A DNA stretch of 64,000 bases from Sporosarcina thermotolerans (lineage in GTDB: Bacteria > Bacillota > Bacilli > Bacillales_A > Planococcaceae). Below, in pieces: positions 9,097-16,621 of the stretch. Positions within the stretch are counted from its first letter, which is position 1. Every line of letters starts with the position of its first letter. The position numbers and the translations under genes were made by a program. Below the pieces are notes generated by a model, which searched no databases, was not told the DNA's origin, and saw only the letters and a program-made list of their open reading frames with translations. The stretch is from positions 725,501-789,500 of the forward strand of contig NZ_CP125968.1 in assembly GCF_030067815.1 (NCBI RefSeq), written 5' to 3'.

Positions 9097-10936
9097 GGAC
9101 AATTTTCCTCTCCTTCTCCGCGTCGAGCTCTTTAATATGGTTGATTAGTTCCAGTGACATGTCATAGCGCAGGAACGGAGTAATGATATAAATGCCGTTG
9201 AATAGCTCAGCGGCTGTATCGACTAATCCCTTGGCAATAGTGATGCCTTCCTGTGTCGCCTTTTCTCGATCATCCCCGCATGCACGCATTCTTTCCAAGA
9301 CCTCCTCGGAAAGCTTGATGCCAGGCACTTCATGATGTAAAAATTCGGCGTTCCGAATATTCGTTAGTGGCATGATACCGATGAAAATCGGTGTATCTAA
9401 ATGTTTCGTTGCTTCGTAGATGTCAATAATCTTTTCTTTCGTATAGACTGGCTGTGTAATAATATAATCTGCTCCGCATTCAATCTTTTTCTCGAGCCTC
9501 TTTACCGCTCGATCAAGGACACGTACATTCGGGTTGAACGCGGCTGCTACAGAGAAATTCGCCTTTTTACGAAGCGGTTTTCCTGTAAATGAAATTCCTT
9601 CATTCAACTGCTTGATAAGCTGCAATAATTCCATGCTGGAAACGTCATAGACACTCGTTGCGCCTGGAAAATCGCCTACTTTCGTCGGGTCACCCGTGAC
9701 GGCAAGGATATCGTGAATGCCTAACGCATCAAGACCCATAAGATGGGATTGGAGTCCGATCAAATTATGGTCACGGCATGTCAAATGGACAAGCGGTCGC
9801 ACATTATATTCATGCTTCAAGATCGAACCCATCGCCATATTGCTAATGCGGGGGGAGGCAAGTGAGTTGTCGGCCAAAGTAACCGCATCAACGCCAGCGT
9901 CGTATAGTAGGTTTGCCCCTTCAAAATACTTATCGGTCTCCAAGTGTCGCGGTGTATCGAGCTCCACAATGACCGTCCGTTTCGTTTTTGCTTTTATATG
10001 CAGTGGTTCATATTTGACAGGGTCGGCTTCACGGATGACGATTGGTTTCTTTGGATTGACGACTTTCTCTATAATCGGGGGCAGACCTCTTAATTGCTTT
10101 TTCGCGGCGGCGATATGCATTGGTGTCGTTCCGCAGCATCCCCCGATAAGACGGACGCCCTCTTCGCGGAGTAATGTTGCCGCCCGACCGAAATAATCTG
10201 CTTCGGACGCATAAACGATTCTGCCGTCTTCTACATCGAGCAAGCTTGCATTCGGTGCAGCGGACAGGAACGCATGCTTCGGCAAGGTCACATTGTCAAA
10301 AGCTTGGATCGTATGGTAAGGACCTAATCGGCAGTTGACGCCAACAATGTCTGCCCCTAACGACTCGAGGCGATGAAGGGCATCATTTAATTGCAATCCA
10401 TTCTGAAGAATTCCTGGTTCATCCATCGAAACTTGCGCGATAATCGGCAAATCGGTCATCTTCCTTAGCTCTGTGACGACCATTGATAACTCTTCGAAAT
10501 CATAATACGTTTCCAACAACAATCCATCGGGTTCGCCGGTAAGCAGCGCGTCTGCTTGTTGTTGAACATACTTCAGCACTTCTGAAGTTGATGCATCACT
10601 TTTACGGATGCCAAGTAGTCCCCCGATTGTCCCAAGGACATACTGATTTCCGGGAGCTGCCGCCCGCTTTGCAATACGGACTGCCGCCTCATTGTATTCT
10701 TTCACTCTATCTTCTTGGCCATAACGGGCAAGCTTAAGGAAATTTGCGCCATACGTGTTCGTCTGGATGATATCAGCGCCTGCAGCAATATAATCCCTAT
10801 GTATCTTTTCGATGATTTCAGGTTTCTCGACATTCAATTCTTCATAACAAAAGTCAATCCCGTATGAATAAAGCAAAGTTCCCATTGCTCCATCTGCGAC
10901 AAGTACTTCGTTTTGCAATCGATCAAGTAATTTCAA
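9089..10936 (-). CDS. yitJ: Bifunctional homocysteine S-methyltransferase / methylenetetrahydrofolate reductase
   Basis: The first half (about residues 1-290) is a zinc homocysteine methyltransferase domain: VADGAMGTLLYSYGI near the N-terminus, GVNCRLGP and GGCCGTTP carrying the Cys ligands. The second half is a MetF-type TIM barrel: PLVHLTCRD, DILAVTGDPTKVGDFP and YIITQPVYTKE. It therefore likely makes methyltetrahydrofolate and can also methylate homocysteine. A TTG at 10936 lies nine bases after GGGAGG; the ATG at 10945 abuts that ribosome site and is less favoured (615 or 618 aa). It heads a SAM-riboswitch operon with metH. Confidence 0.92.
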   Translation of the reverse strand: MKLLDRLQNEVLVADGAMGTLLYSYGIDFCYEELNVEKPEIIEKIHRDYIAAGADIIQTNTYGANFLKLARYGQEDRVKEYNEAAVRIAKRAAAPGNQYVLGTIGGLLGIRKSDASTSEVLKYVQQQADALLTGEPDGLLLETYYDFEELSMVVTELRKMTDLPIIAQVSMDEPGILQNGLQLNDALHRLESLGADIVGVNCRLGPYHTIQAFDNVTLPKHAFLSAAPNASLLDVEDGRIVYASEADYFGRAATLLREEGVRLIGGCCGTTPMHIAAAKKQLRGLPPIIEKVVNPKKPIVIREADPVKYEPLHIKAKTKRTVIVELDTPRHLETDKYFEGANLLYDAGVDAVTLADNSLASPRISNMAMGSILKHEYNVRPLVHLTCRDHNLIGLQSHLMGLDALGIHDILAVTGDPTKVGDFPGATSVYDVSSMELLQLIKQLNEGISFTGKPLRKKANFSVAAAFNPNVRVLDRAVKRLEKKIECGADYIITQPVYTKEKIIDIYEATKHLDTPIFIGIMPLTNIRNAEFLHHEVPGIKLSEEVLERMRACGDDREKATQEGITIAKGLVDTAAELFNGIYIITPFLRYDMSLELINHIKELDAEKERKIVHA

Positions 10937-10963
10937 GCCCTTCATCCTCCCGCTCTAATATAA

Positions 10964-11001
10964 AAATAAAAAAGCCTTCTTGAAATAGAAGGCTTTTAAA
11001 A
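10964..11001 (-). terminator. Intrinsic terminator of the SAM riboswitch
   Basis: On the minus strand AAAAGCCTTCT pairs with AGAAGGCTTTT and runs into T-rich sequence. It ends about 30 nt before the yitJ-like gene, as expected for a switch acting on transcription. Confidence 0.9.
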
Positions 11002-11017
11002 AAACGCGATAATTCGC

Positions 11018-11129
11018 TATCCTTCTCATCTGTCAGGTCATATAAACCTGCTGGAATTAGCACCTTACCGATTACAACGGCTGGTTGCTGAAGCTTCGAC
11101 GGGCCAGTCCCTCAGCTTCTCTTGATAAG
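11018..11129 (-). promoter_or_regulatory. SAM-I (S-box) riboswitch aptamer
   Basis: The minus-strand RNA runs CTTATCAAGAGAAGCTGAGGG, then GACTGGCCC, CAGCAACC, GGTAAGGTGCTAATTCC and GATGAGAAGGATAG. These are the conserved core blocks of the S-box aptamer in the right order. When S-adenosylmethionine is bound, the downstream terminator forms and the methionine operon is switched off. Confidence 0.95.
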
Positions 11130-11246
11130 AAAATATTAATTTAGTTGTTAGAATAATTTAAAACATCATACCGTTAAATGTTTAATACGTCAATAGATGA
11201 ATTATGATAGAATGGGCATACGAACAAAAAATAGAAGGTGAATACG

Positions 11247-11429
11247 TTGAGGATTTTCAAGTTTTCAATTCCAATTGCACTTCTTGTTGCCGGAATTTCA
11301 TGGTATATGCTCCATATAAACTTTCAGGAAGTACCAGGAACATCCAGAGTATGGATATCGATAGGTGCTGCTATCCTTAGCGGTACAATATCCTATTTTT
11401 TATTCCCAAAAAGTGAAGATAAAGAATGA
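11247..11429 (+). CDS. Hypothetical small membrane protein, 60 aa
   Basis: A TTG start at 11247 follows GAAGGTG; a GTG at 11238 lies inside that ribosome site. The protein begins MRIFKFSIPIALLVAGISWY, has two hydrophobic segments (about residues 5-20 and 35-52) and ends FPKSEDKE. It is flanked by the SAM-riboswitch operon on the other strand and a terminator downstream, so it is monocistronic. I do not recognise the family. The two short helices and charged tail fit an integral membrane peptide of unknown role. Confidence 0.55.
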   Translation: MRIFKFSIPIALLVAGISWYMLHINFQEVPGTSRVWISIGAAILSGTISYFLFPKSEDKE

Positions 11430-11438
11430 TTGAAGAGG

Positions 11439-11469
11439 AATCGATAGCCGGAATGCTGTCGATTTTTTT
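11439..11469 (+). terminator. Rho-independent terminator
   Basis: AATCGATAGC-CGGAAT-GCTGTCGATT is followed by TTTTTT, closing the small membrane protein gene. Confidence 0.85.
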
Positions 11470-11502
11470 ATATACCTATGGTTAACTTGTTTGAGAAACA
11501 GG

Positions 11503-11550
11503 TTGACACAATTTGAGTTAACTTTTATTCTATTGAAGATAACTCAAATT
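11503..11550 (+). promoter_or_regulatory. bioY promoter with overlapping BirA-type operator
   Basis: TTGACA (11503-11508), 17 nt and TATTCT (11526-11531) form the promoter. An inverted repeat AATTTGAGTTAAC (11510-11522)-N15-GATAACTCAAATT (11538-11550) covers spacer, -10 and start region. The GTTAAC-type half-sites with a 15-nt gap match the layout of the Bacillus BirA operator. Biotin-dependent repression of bioY is therefore predicted. Confidence 0.75.
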
Positions 11551-11562
11551 ATGAGGTGGATT

Positions 11563-12159
11563 ATGACAACAGCTAGTGTAAAAACAAAAACGGGTATGAG
11601 TGCATTCAGTATTGTCTATTGTGGGATGTTTGCGGCATTGATGATGATCGGAGCGAATATAACGTGGTTCGTGCCTTTCCTTGTCATTGGCGGAGTCCCG
11701 ATAACGTTGCAAACCTTTTTTGCCGTGTTGGCAGGGCTTTTGCTTGGAAGCCGACTCGGTGCAATTTCGATGACAGTGTATATGTTCGCAGGTTTGGCGG
11801 GTGCACCTATTTTTTCAAAGTTCCAAGGGGGCTTTGGCTTCATTTTGGTACCGACTTTCGGCTTCGTTGTTTCGTTTATATTAGTTGCATTTGTAGCGGG
11901 GAAAATTGTCGAAAAGTACGGCAGTTTACGAAGTTATGTCGTTGCAGGGCTTGTTGCCCTTGTCATAAATTACGTAATCGGGACGAATTGGATGTACTTT
12001 GCATACAAGCTGTGGGCTGCGGCTCCAGATGCATTCAGTTACGGAGTTGCTTGGATGTGGATGGTACCGCCACTTCCTAAGGATATTTTACTGTCGATAC
12101 TTGCTGGGATTTTCGGACACAGGATGTACAAAGTATTAAGGGTTAGAAGGACGATATAA
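11563..12159 (+). CDS. bioY: Biotin ECF transporter substrate-binding protein BioY
   Basis: This 198-aa integral membrane protein is the S component that binds biotin. It has about six hydrophobic helices and the BioY hallmark GGVPITLQTFFAVLAGLLLG and FAGLAGAPIFSKFQGG, where the Gly-rich segment belongs to the biotin site. The ATG at 11563 follows GAGGTGG; upstream in-frame codons lie in the operator. BioY works with the shared EcfA1-EcfA2-EcfT energising module, whose ATPase genes are at the right end of this window. A BirA-type operator overlaps the promoter. Confidence 0.93.
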   Translation: MTTASVKTKTGMSAFSIVYCGMFAALMMIGANITWFVPFLVIGGVPITLQTFFAVLAGLLLGSRLGAISMTVYMFAGLAGAPIFSKFQGGFGFILVPTFGFVVSFILVAFVAGKIVEKYGSLRSYVVAGLVALVINYVIGTNWMYFAYKLWAAAPDAFSYGVAWMWMVPPLPKDILLSILAGIFGHRMYKVLRVRRTI

Positions 12160-12203
12160 AAAGGACAATCGTACAGCTTCAATTGTGCGGATTGTCTTTT
12201 TTT
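12160..12203 (+). terminator. bioY terminator
   Basis: AAAAGGACAATCGTACA and TGTGCGGATTGTCTTTTTTT form a long hairpin with a T-run just after the bioY stop. Confidence 0.88.
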
Positions 12204-12302
12204 ATTATGATTGCGATAAATTTTCTAAAATAAAAATGAATCTAATGGCAAGTTCATTCGTATAGTAGGTGAGTGAAAATTTTATAAGAAAAGAGTGTTT
12301 GC

Positions 12303-13972
12303 ATGATAAATTTATTGCTATTTTCACTAGTGGTTGGAATCATATCCGCAATTATAATCGTTCCGTTCGGGTCTAAAGAAAACGGGGAAGCTGCCTTTAA
12401 TAGGATTGGCGCCTTGTCCGGAGCGGTTATTCTCATAGGCTTGTTCACATTTCTAATTTATTACCTTACGAATTTGGACAGGAATTGGACGTCGCTATGG
12501 GCCATGCTGTTAGCTGCAACGATTCTTGGCATAATCTTTGCAACAGGGAAAGAGCGAAGCATTAAGGTGGTACTGTTTTTGGCGGCGCTATCCGTAAGTG
12601 CATTCATCCTTAGTGCACCACTCTTCAATGCCGATCAAAAATATGAAGCAGTGGAAATGGATCAGCAAGTGGAAATCAAAGCGTTCGATGAAACAAAAAC
12701 ACCTGCGAGTGTGCCGCCGCAATTTGCCGGAATAAAATGAAAAAAGCATTCGGGCAAGTACCGAATACAAGCTATTACGAGTTGGGGCATTTACAAATCC
12801 AAAAAGTGGACGGGGAATTTGTCTATATTGCGCCAGTCGAATTTTCGGGCTTCTTCAAATGGTGGAACGCAAAAACGACACCTGGTTATTTCACAATGAG
12901 TGCGACCGATTCAGCTGACAATCCGAAGTTCGTGAAAACTGAGATGTCCTACACGCCTTCTTCATTTTTCGGCAAGCAGGTTGAACGACATATGCGGATG
13001 GCTAAGCCTGAACTGATTTTTTACGGCGATGTCCAACTTGAGATCGACGATGAGGGCAAGCCGCATTATATCCGTTCATACGGGAATTTCATCACGGCAA
13101 GGAACGGGTTCGATGTCCAGGGATCGTCATGGTCGATCCAGCATCGGGAGAATTGAATCAGTATGCTCTCTCAGAAGTACCGGAATTCGTTGATGGAGCG
13201 GTTTCTCCGGAAGCGGTCAGCCTTCAAAACAGCTATTTCGGTAAATACGTCCACGGTTTTTGGAATTCAATCGTAGGGAAGAAGATGTCAAGCTTCCGTC
13301 GGACGAAGGGACAGAGGCGAATGTTAGCCCTGTATTCGACGAAAATGGCCATATGTTTTACTTCACTGATTTTACTAGCCCGAAAGAGGAAGTCGATTCG
13401 ATGCTTGGATATGCATTGACGGATGGTCGGACTGGAAAAGCAATTTATTACACTGGTAATTTGGAGGAGTCCTACATGGATTCGCAAGGAACACTTCAAA
13501 TTATTGAAAAGAAGTTCATTGAGAAGAAATGGACCGGGGAAATGCCTGTGCTATACAACTTCTATGGTGAAGCAAGCTGGTTGACGCCGGTTCTCATTCA
13601 AATGGCTTCTTGCAAAACTATTTCATCGTTTCAGCAGCGAATCCGGAGATTTCCGTTTATGCTAATTCTCCTAATGAAGCTTTAAGGCTTTATAAAACGG
13701 CATTACAGCGCGGTGGCAGTACGGTTGACGGCAGCTCAGGCGCACCTGAAGCGAAAGTGGAAGTTGGTGTAGTTCGCGTTTACAAGGAACGCGCCGGGGA
13801 CTTCACCATTGTTTCTATTTTAGGGGATGACGGACGGAATTACATTGTTTCCACCGAAGCTGTTCCGCTTTCAATCTATATTCAAGAAGGCGATCATCTT
13901 GCGATCACGTATTACGAAACGGGTGAACAATTCCTACCTGTTAAGTTAATGAAAAACATGACAATTGAATGA
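12303..13972 (+). CDS. Unrecognised 557-aa protein, four N-terminal membrane segments plus large soluble part; four single-base losses
   Basis: Four consecutive open stretches in successive frames form one gene once a base is restored at each of 12734-12737 (A-run), 13120-13122 (G-run), 13257-13261 (T-run) and near 13592-13597. The total becomes exactly 558 codons. The N-terminus MINLLLFSLVVGIISAIIIV begins about four transmembrane helices (residues 1-110). A roughly 440-residue polar domain of alternating strands follows, ending LPVKLMKNMTIE. I do not recognise the family or a catalytic motif. At the first junction an ATGA overlap (12737-12740) could instead be two coupled genes. Confidence 0.6.
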
Positions 13973-13979
13973 TTAAATG

Positions 13980-14016
13980 AGGCAGTTCTCGAAATACCGG
14001 GAGCTGCCTTTCTTTA
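13980..14016 (+). terminator. Rho-independent terminator
   Basis: AGGCAGTTCTC-GAAATACC-GGGAGCTGCCT followed by TTCTTT closes the preceding gene. Confidence 0.85.
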
Positions 14017-14031
14017 TTGATTATCTGCAAG

Positions 14032-14152
14032 CGCTCGTTTTTCTTGGAAATCCGCTCGTTTATTCCCGGAACCGCTCGTTTCTCCCGGGAACCGCTCGTT
14101 TATTTCCGGAAGCGCTCGTTTCTCCTGGAAACCGCTCATTTTCCCCAGCCTT
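14032..14152. repeat. Tandem array B: six 20-21-nt units
   Basis: CGCTCGTT (CGCTCATT in the last) starts at 14032, 14053, 14073, 14093, 14113 and 14133. The first spacing is 21 and the rest are 20 nt. Each unit has a constant CGCTCGTTT half and a variable half such as ATTCCCGGAAC. The array lies between a terminator and the ctsR promoter, which begins about 70 bp further on. Confidence 0.88.
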
Positions 14153-14223
14153 TTCATAAACAAACACATATCTCGTATGTATCTCAACAAATTGTCCCAT
14201 CCTTTGAACAGATTGCATTTCAA

Positions 14224-14272
14224 TTGCCTTCATAACGTATTTCCATGTACAATTAAGTCAAAGATAGTCAAA
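14224..14272 (+). promoter_or_regulatory. ctsR operon promoter with CtsR operator
   Basis: TTGCCT (14224-14229), 18 nt and TACAAT (14248-14253) form the promoter. AGTCAAAGATAGTCAAA at 14256-14272 matches the direct heptad repeat A/GGTCAAANANA/GGTCAAA recognised by CtsR. It lies over the transcription start, so autorepression of the operon is predicted. Confidence 0.85.
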
Positions 14273-14308
14273 GTCAATGGCTTATCACCAGAAGAAAGAG
14301 GTGAGTTA

Positions 14309-14779
14309 ATGCGAAACATTTCTGACATTATTGAAGGATATTTAAAAGCGATTATCGAAAAGGAAGATAGTGGAACAGTGGAGATCAAACGCAGTGAAGT
14401 GGCAGAGAAGTTCCAATGTGTCCCTTCCCAGATCAATTATGTCATTAATACACGTTTCACAGTTGAGCGGGGGTACGCGGTTGAATCGAAGCGTGGAGGC
14501 GGGGGATATATCCGCATTTATCGAGTTCAAACGAATTCGCATAAAGAATTAATTGAACATATTTTAAATGGTATCCAGCAAGGTGCGACATATACGATGG
14601 CTGAAGATATCGTCTATCGTTTGACTATGGAAGAGGTCATCTCCGAACGTGAGTCAAGAATTATACTTGCTGCGGTAGATCGAACGACACTCCACCAGCC
14701 ATTGCCGGAACGTGACCTCATTAGAGCAAGGATTTTGCAAGCGATGCTTATGACGTTAATCTACAGGCAAATGGAATAG
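14309..14779 (+). CDS. ctsR: Transcriptional repressor of class III heat-shock genes CtsR
   Basis: The 156-aa protein starts MRNISDIIEGYLKAII at an ATG after AGAGGTGAG; longer in-frame extensions run through the operator and are not credible. The winged helix-turn-helix shows IKRSEVAEKFQCVPSQINYV and the wing GYAVESKRGGGGYIRI, whose glycine-rich tip is the heat sensor and DNA contact. CtsR represses clp genes, and heat or McsB releases it. Here it leads ctsR-mcsA-mcsB-clpC in the standard order, and CtsR sites precede both ctsR and clpC. Confidence 0.96.
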   Translation: MRNISDIIEGYLKAIIEKEDSGTVEIKRSEVAEKFQCVPSQINYVINTRFTVERGYAVESKRGGGGYIRIYRVQTNSHKELIEHILNGIQQGATYTMAEDIVYRLTMEEVISERESRIILAAVDRTTLHQPLPERDLIRARILQAMLMTLIYRQME

Positions 14780-14805
14780 AAATTGACGAATATGAGGTGC
14801 AGATC

Positions 14806-15369
14806 ATGAATTGCGATAATTGCAACGAACGGCCGGCATCCGTAATCTTTACGCAGGAAAGCGTGAATGGTACTACGGAACGCCATCTATGTGAAAAATG
14901 TGCATTCCAATCACAGATGTTTCATTTTGATCCGAATCAGGAACCACTGTCAATTCAACAATTCCTTTCCCATTGGTTCGGTGGGAACGAATCAGTGCAA
15001 CCTTTTCAGCAATCCAGGGAAAGCATGCCTGAGGGGCCAACTTGTCCGGAGTGTGAACTGACATTCAGGAAATTCCTCGACATCGGTAAGTTCGGATGCC
15101 CGACCTGCTATGACACGTTTAGGGAGCGATTGCCACGGGTTTTCGGTAAGCTTCATAATGGTCATACGAAGCATGCGGGAAAAATTCCGGTTTCATTCAA
15201 CGAAATGTTTGCGGTGAAAAAGAAGATTGAAGAGATCCGAATAAAAATGCAGGAGGCAATTGTTGAAGAACGGTTCGAAGATGCAGCCGCTTTAAGAGAT
15301 GAAGTGAATGAATTGAAACAGCATTTGGCGAAAGACGGTACCGGGGGAGGCGAAAGCGATGTCGATTGA
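14806..15369 (+). CDS. mcsA: McsA, zinc-binding activator of the McsB arginine kinase
   Basis: The 187-aa product starts MNCDNCNERPASVIF, with GAGGTG upstream. It carries CxxC pairs at NCDNCNE, CEKCA, CPECEL and CPTCYD, the zinc-finger pattern of McsA. A C-terminal UVR-type coiled-coil segment reads FEDAAALRDEVNELKQHL. McsA binds and stimulates McsB in marking proteins for ClpCP. Its last codons overlap the mcsB start by 11 bp, which implies translational coupling. Confidence 0.95.
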   Translation: MNCDNCNERPASVIFTQESVNGTTERHLCEKCAFQSQMFHFDPNQEPLSIQQFLSHWFGGNESVQPFQQSRESMPEGPTCPECELTFRKFLDIGKFGCPTCYDTFRERLPRVFGKLHNGHTKHAGKIPVSFNEMFAVKKKIEEIRIKMQEAIVEERFEDAAALRDEVNELKQHLAKDGTGGGESDVD

Positions 15370-16440
15370 TAAATTCATGAGGGGGGCTGTCACTGGGTGG
15401 ATGGCGTCCCATGGAGAACACTCGGATATTGTCATGTCGACAAGAATTCGGCTTGCTCGTAATTTAAGAGGATTTCGTTTCCCGATAGCTTTCACTGCCG
15501 AAGAGGCGGGAAAAGTTGACGGGTTAGCTGCCGCTGCATTGCTTAATTCCGATGAAAAAGGGTATGCCTATATGAAGATGTCAGAATTGCCCATGCTTGA
15601 TAGGCAAGTGTTAGTTGAAAAGCATCTTGTCAGTCCGCATTTGACAGATCCGAAACGCTATGGTGCGGTTCTTCTGTCTGAAGATGAAACGCTGAGCATT
15701 ATGGTGAATGAGGAGGACCACATCCGTATCCAGTGCATCTATCCAGGATTTCAGCTGGAAAATGCATATGAACACGCGGATTCAGTGGATGATTATCTTG
15801 AAAACGAATTGCCATATGCATACGACGAGGAGTTCGGCTATTTGACGAGCTGCCCTTCGAATACTGGAACAGGCATGCGTGCATCGGTCATGATGCATTT
15901 ACCCGCATTGACAATTACAAAGCAGATTGATCGCATCATTCCCGCCATTACAAGACTTGGCATGGTAGTCAGGGGTAGTTATGGGGAAGGCAGTGAAGCG
16001 CCGGGAATATTTATCAAGTATCAAATCAGACGACTTTGGGTAAACCGGAGAAGGAGATCTTGGCCGATTTGAAGAATATAGCATTACGACTAATCGCACA
16101 TGAACGTCGTTCTCGTGAAATTCTGCTTTCCAAGTCCCAAGTCGCACTGGAGAACAAACTGTTCCGTTCACTCGGCATAATCTCTTTCGCAAGATTGTTG
16201 CCTTCAGGAGAGGCGGCCCGTTGTCTATCGGACGTCCGTCTCGGAATTGACCTTGGTCTTATTAAGGATGTCGATATGTCTATTTTGAACGAATTAATGA
16301 TTTTCATGCAACCGGGTTTCCTTCAACAATATGCCGGTTCCGAATTAACGGCAGAAGAAAGGGATATCTTCCGCGCGAACCTATTCCGTGAGCGTTTAAA
16401 GATTGAGCTGCAATCCAAAGATAATACTACAGAAAATTGA
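15359..16440 (+). CDS. mcsB: Protein-arginine kinase McsB, frameshifted once in this sequence
   Basis: McsB phosphorylates arginine residues and so tags proteins for ClpC-ClpP. The phosphagen-kinase-like catalytic domain shows VMSTRIRLARNLRGFRFP and TSCPSNTGTGMRASVM, which includes the ATP-binding arginines. One base is missing in the G-run 16003-16005. With it the frame continues NIYQVSNQTTLGKPEKEILADL, as in other McsB proteins, giving 360 aa. It lies between mcsA and a second CtsR-controlled promoter for clpC. Confidence 0.94.
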
Positions 16441-16449
16441 GCAATTTTT

Positions 16450-16497
16450 TTGCACGTCACTTTTCTTTTCATTATACTTACGTCAAAGATAGTCAAA
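16450..16497 (+). promoter_or_regulatory. Internal clpC promoter with second CtsR operator
   Basis: TTGCAC (16450-16455), 17 nt and TATACT (16473-16478) precede CGTCAAAGATAGTCAAAGTCAA (16481-16502). The operator shares 20 consecutive bases with the one upstream of ctsR. clpC can thus be transcribed and repressed separately from ctsR-mcsAB. Confidence 0.85.
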
Positions 16498-16621
16498 GTC
16501 AATTTCATGAAGGTGGATTGTTTACAATCTATCAGAATAAAGTAAAGAGAGATCCCAATTCCACGCTTTCAACAGTGGGGAAGAAGACTGCAAACATTAA
16601 AACAGAAGGAGTGGAATGTAT

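Noticed and set aside
12737-12740. ATGA as proof of two coupled genes
   Set aside because: The adjoining A-run and three further single-base losses in the same locus make a lost A the simpler reading; retained only as an alternative.
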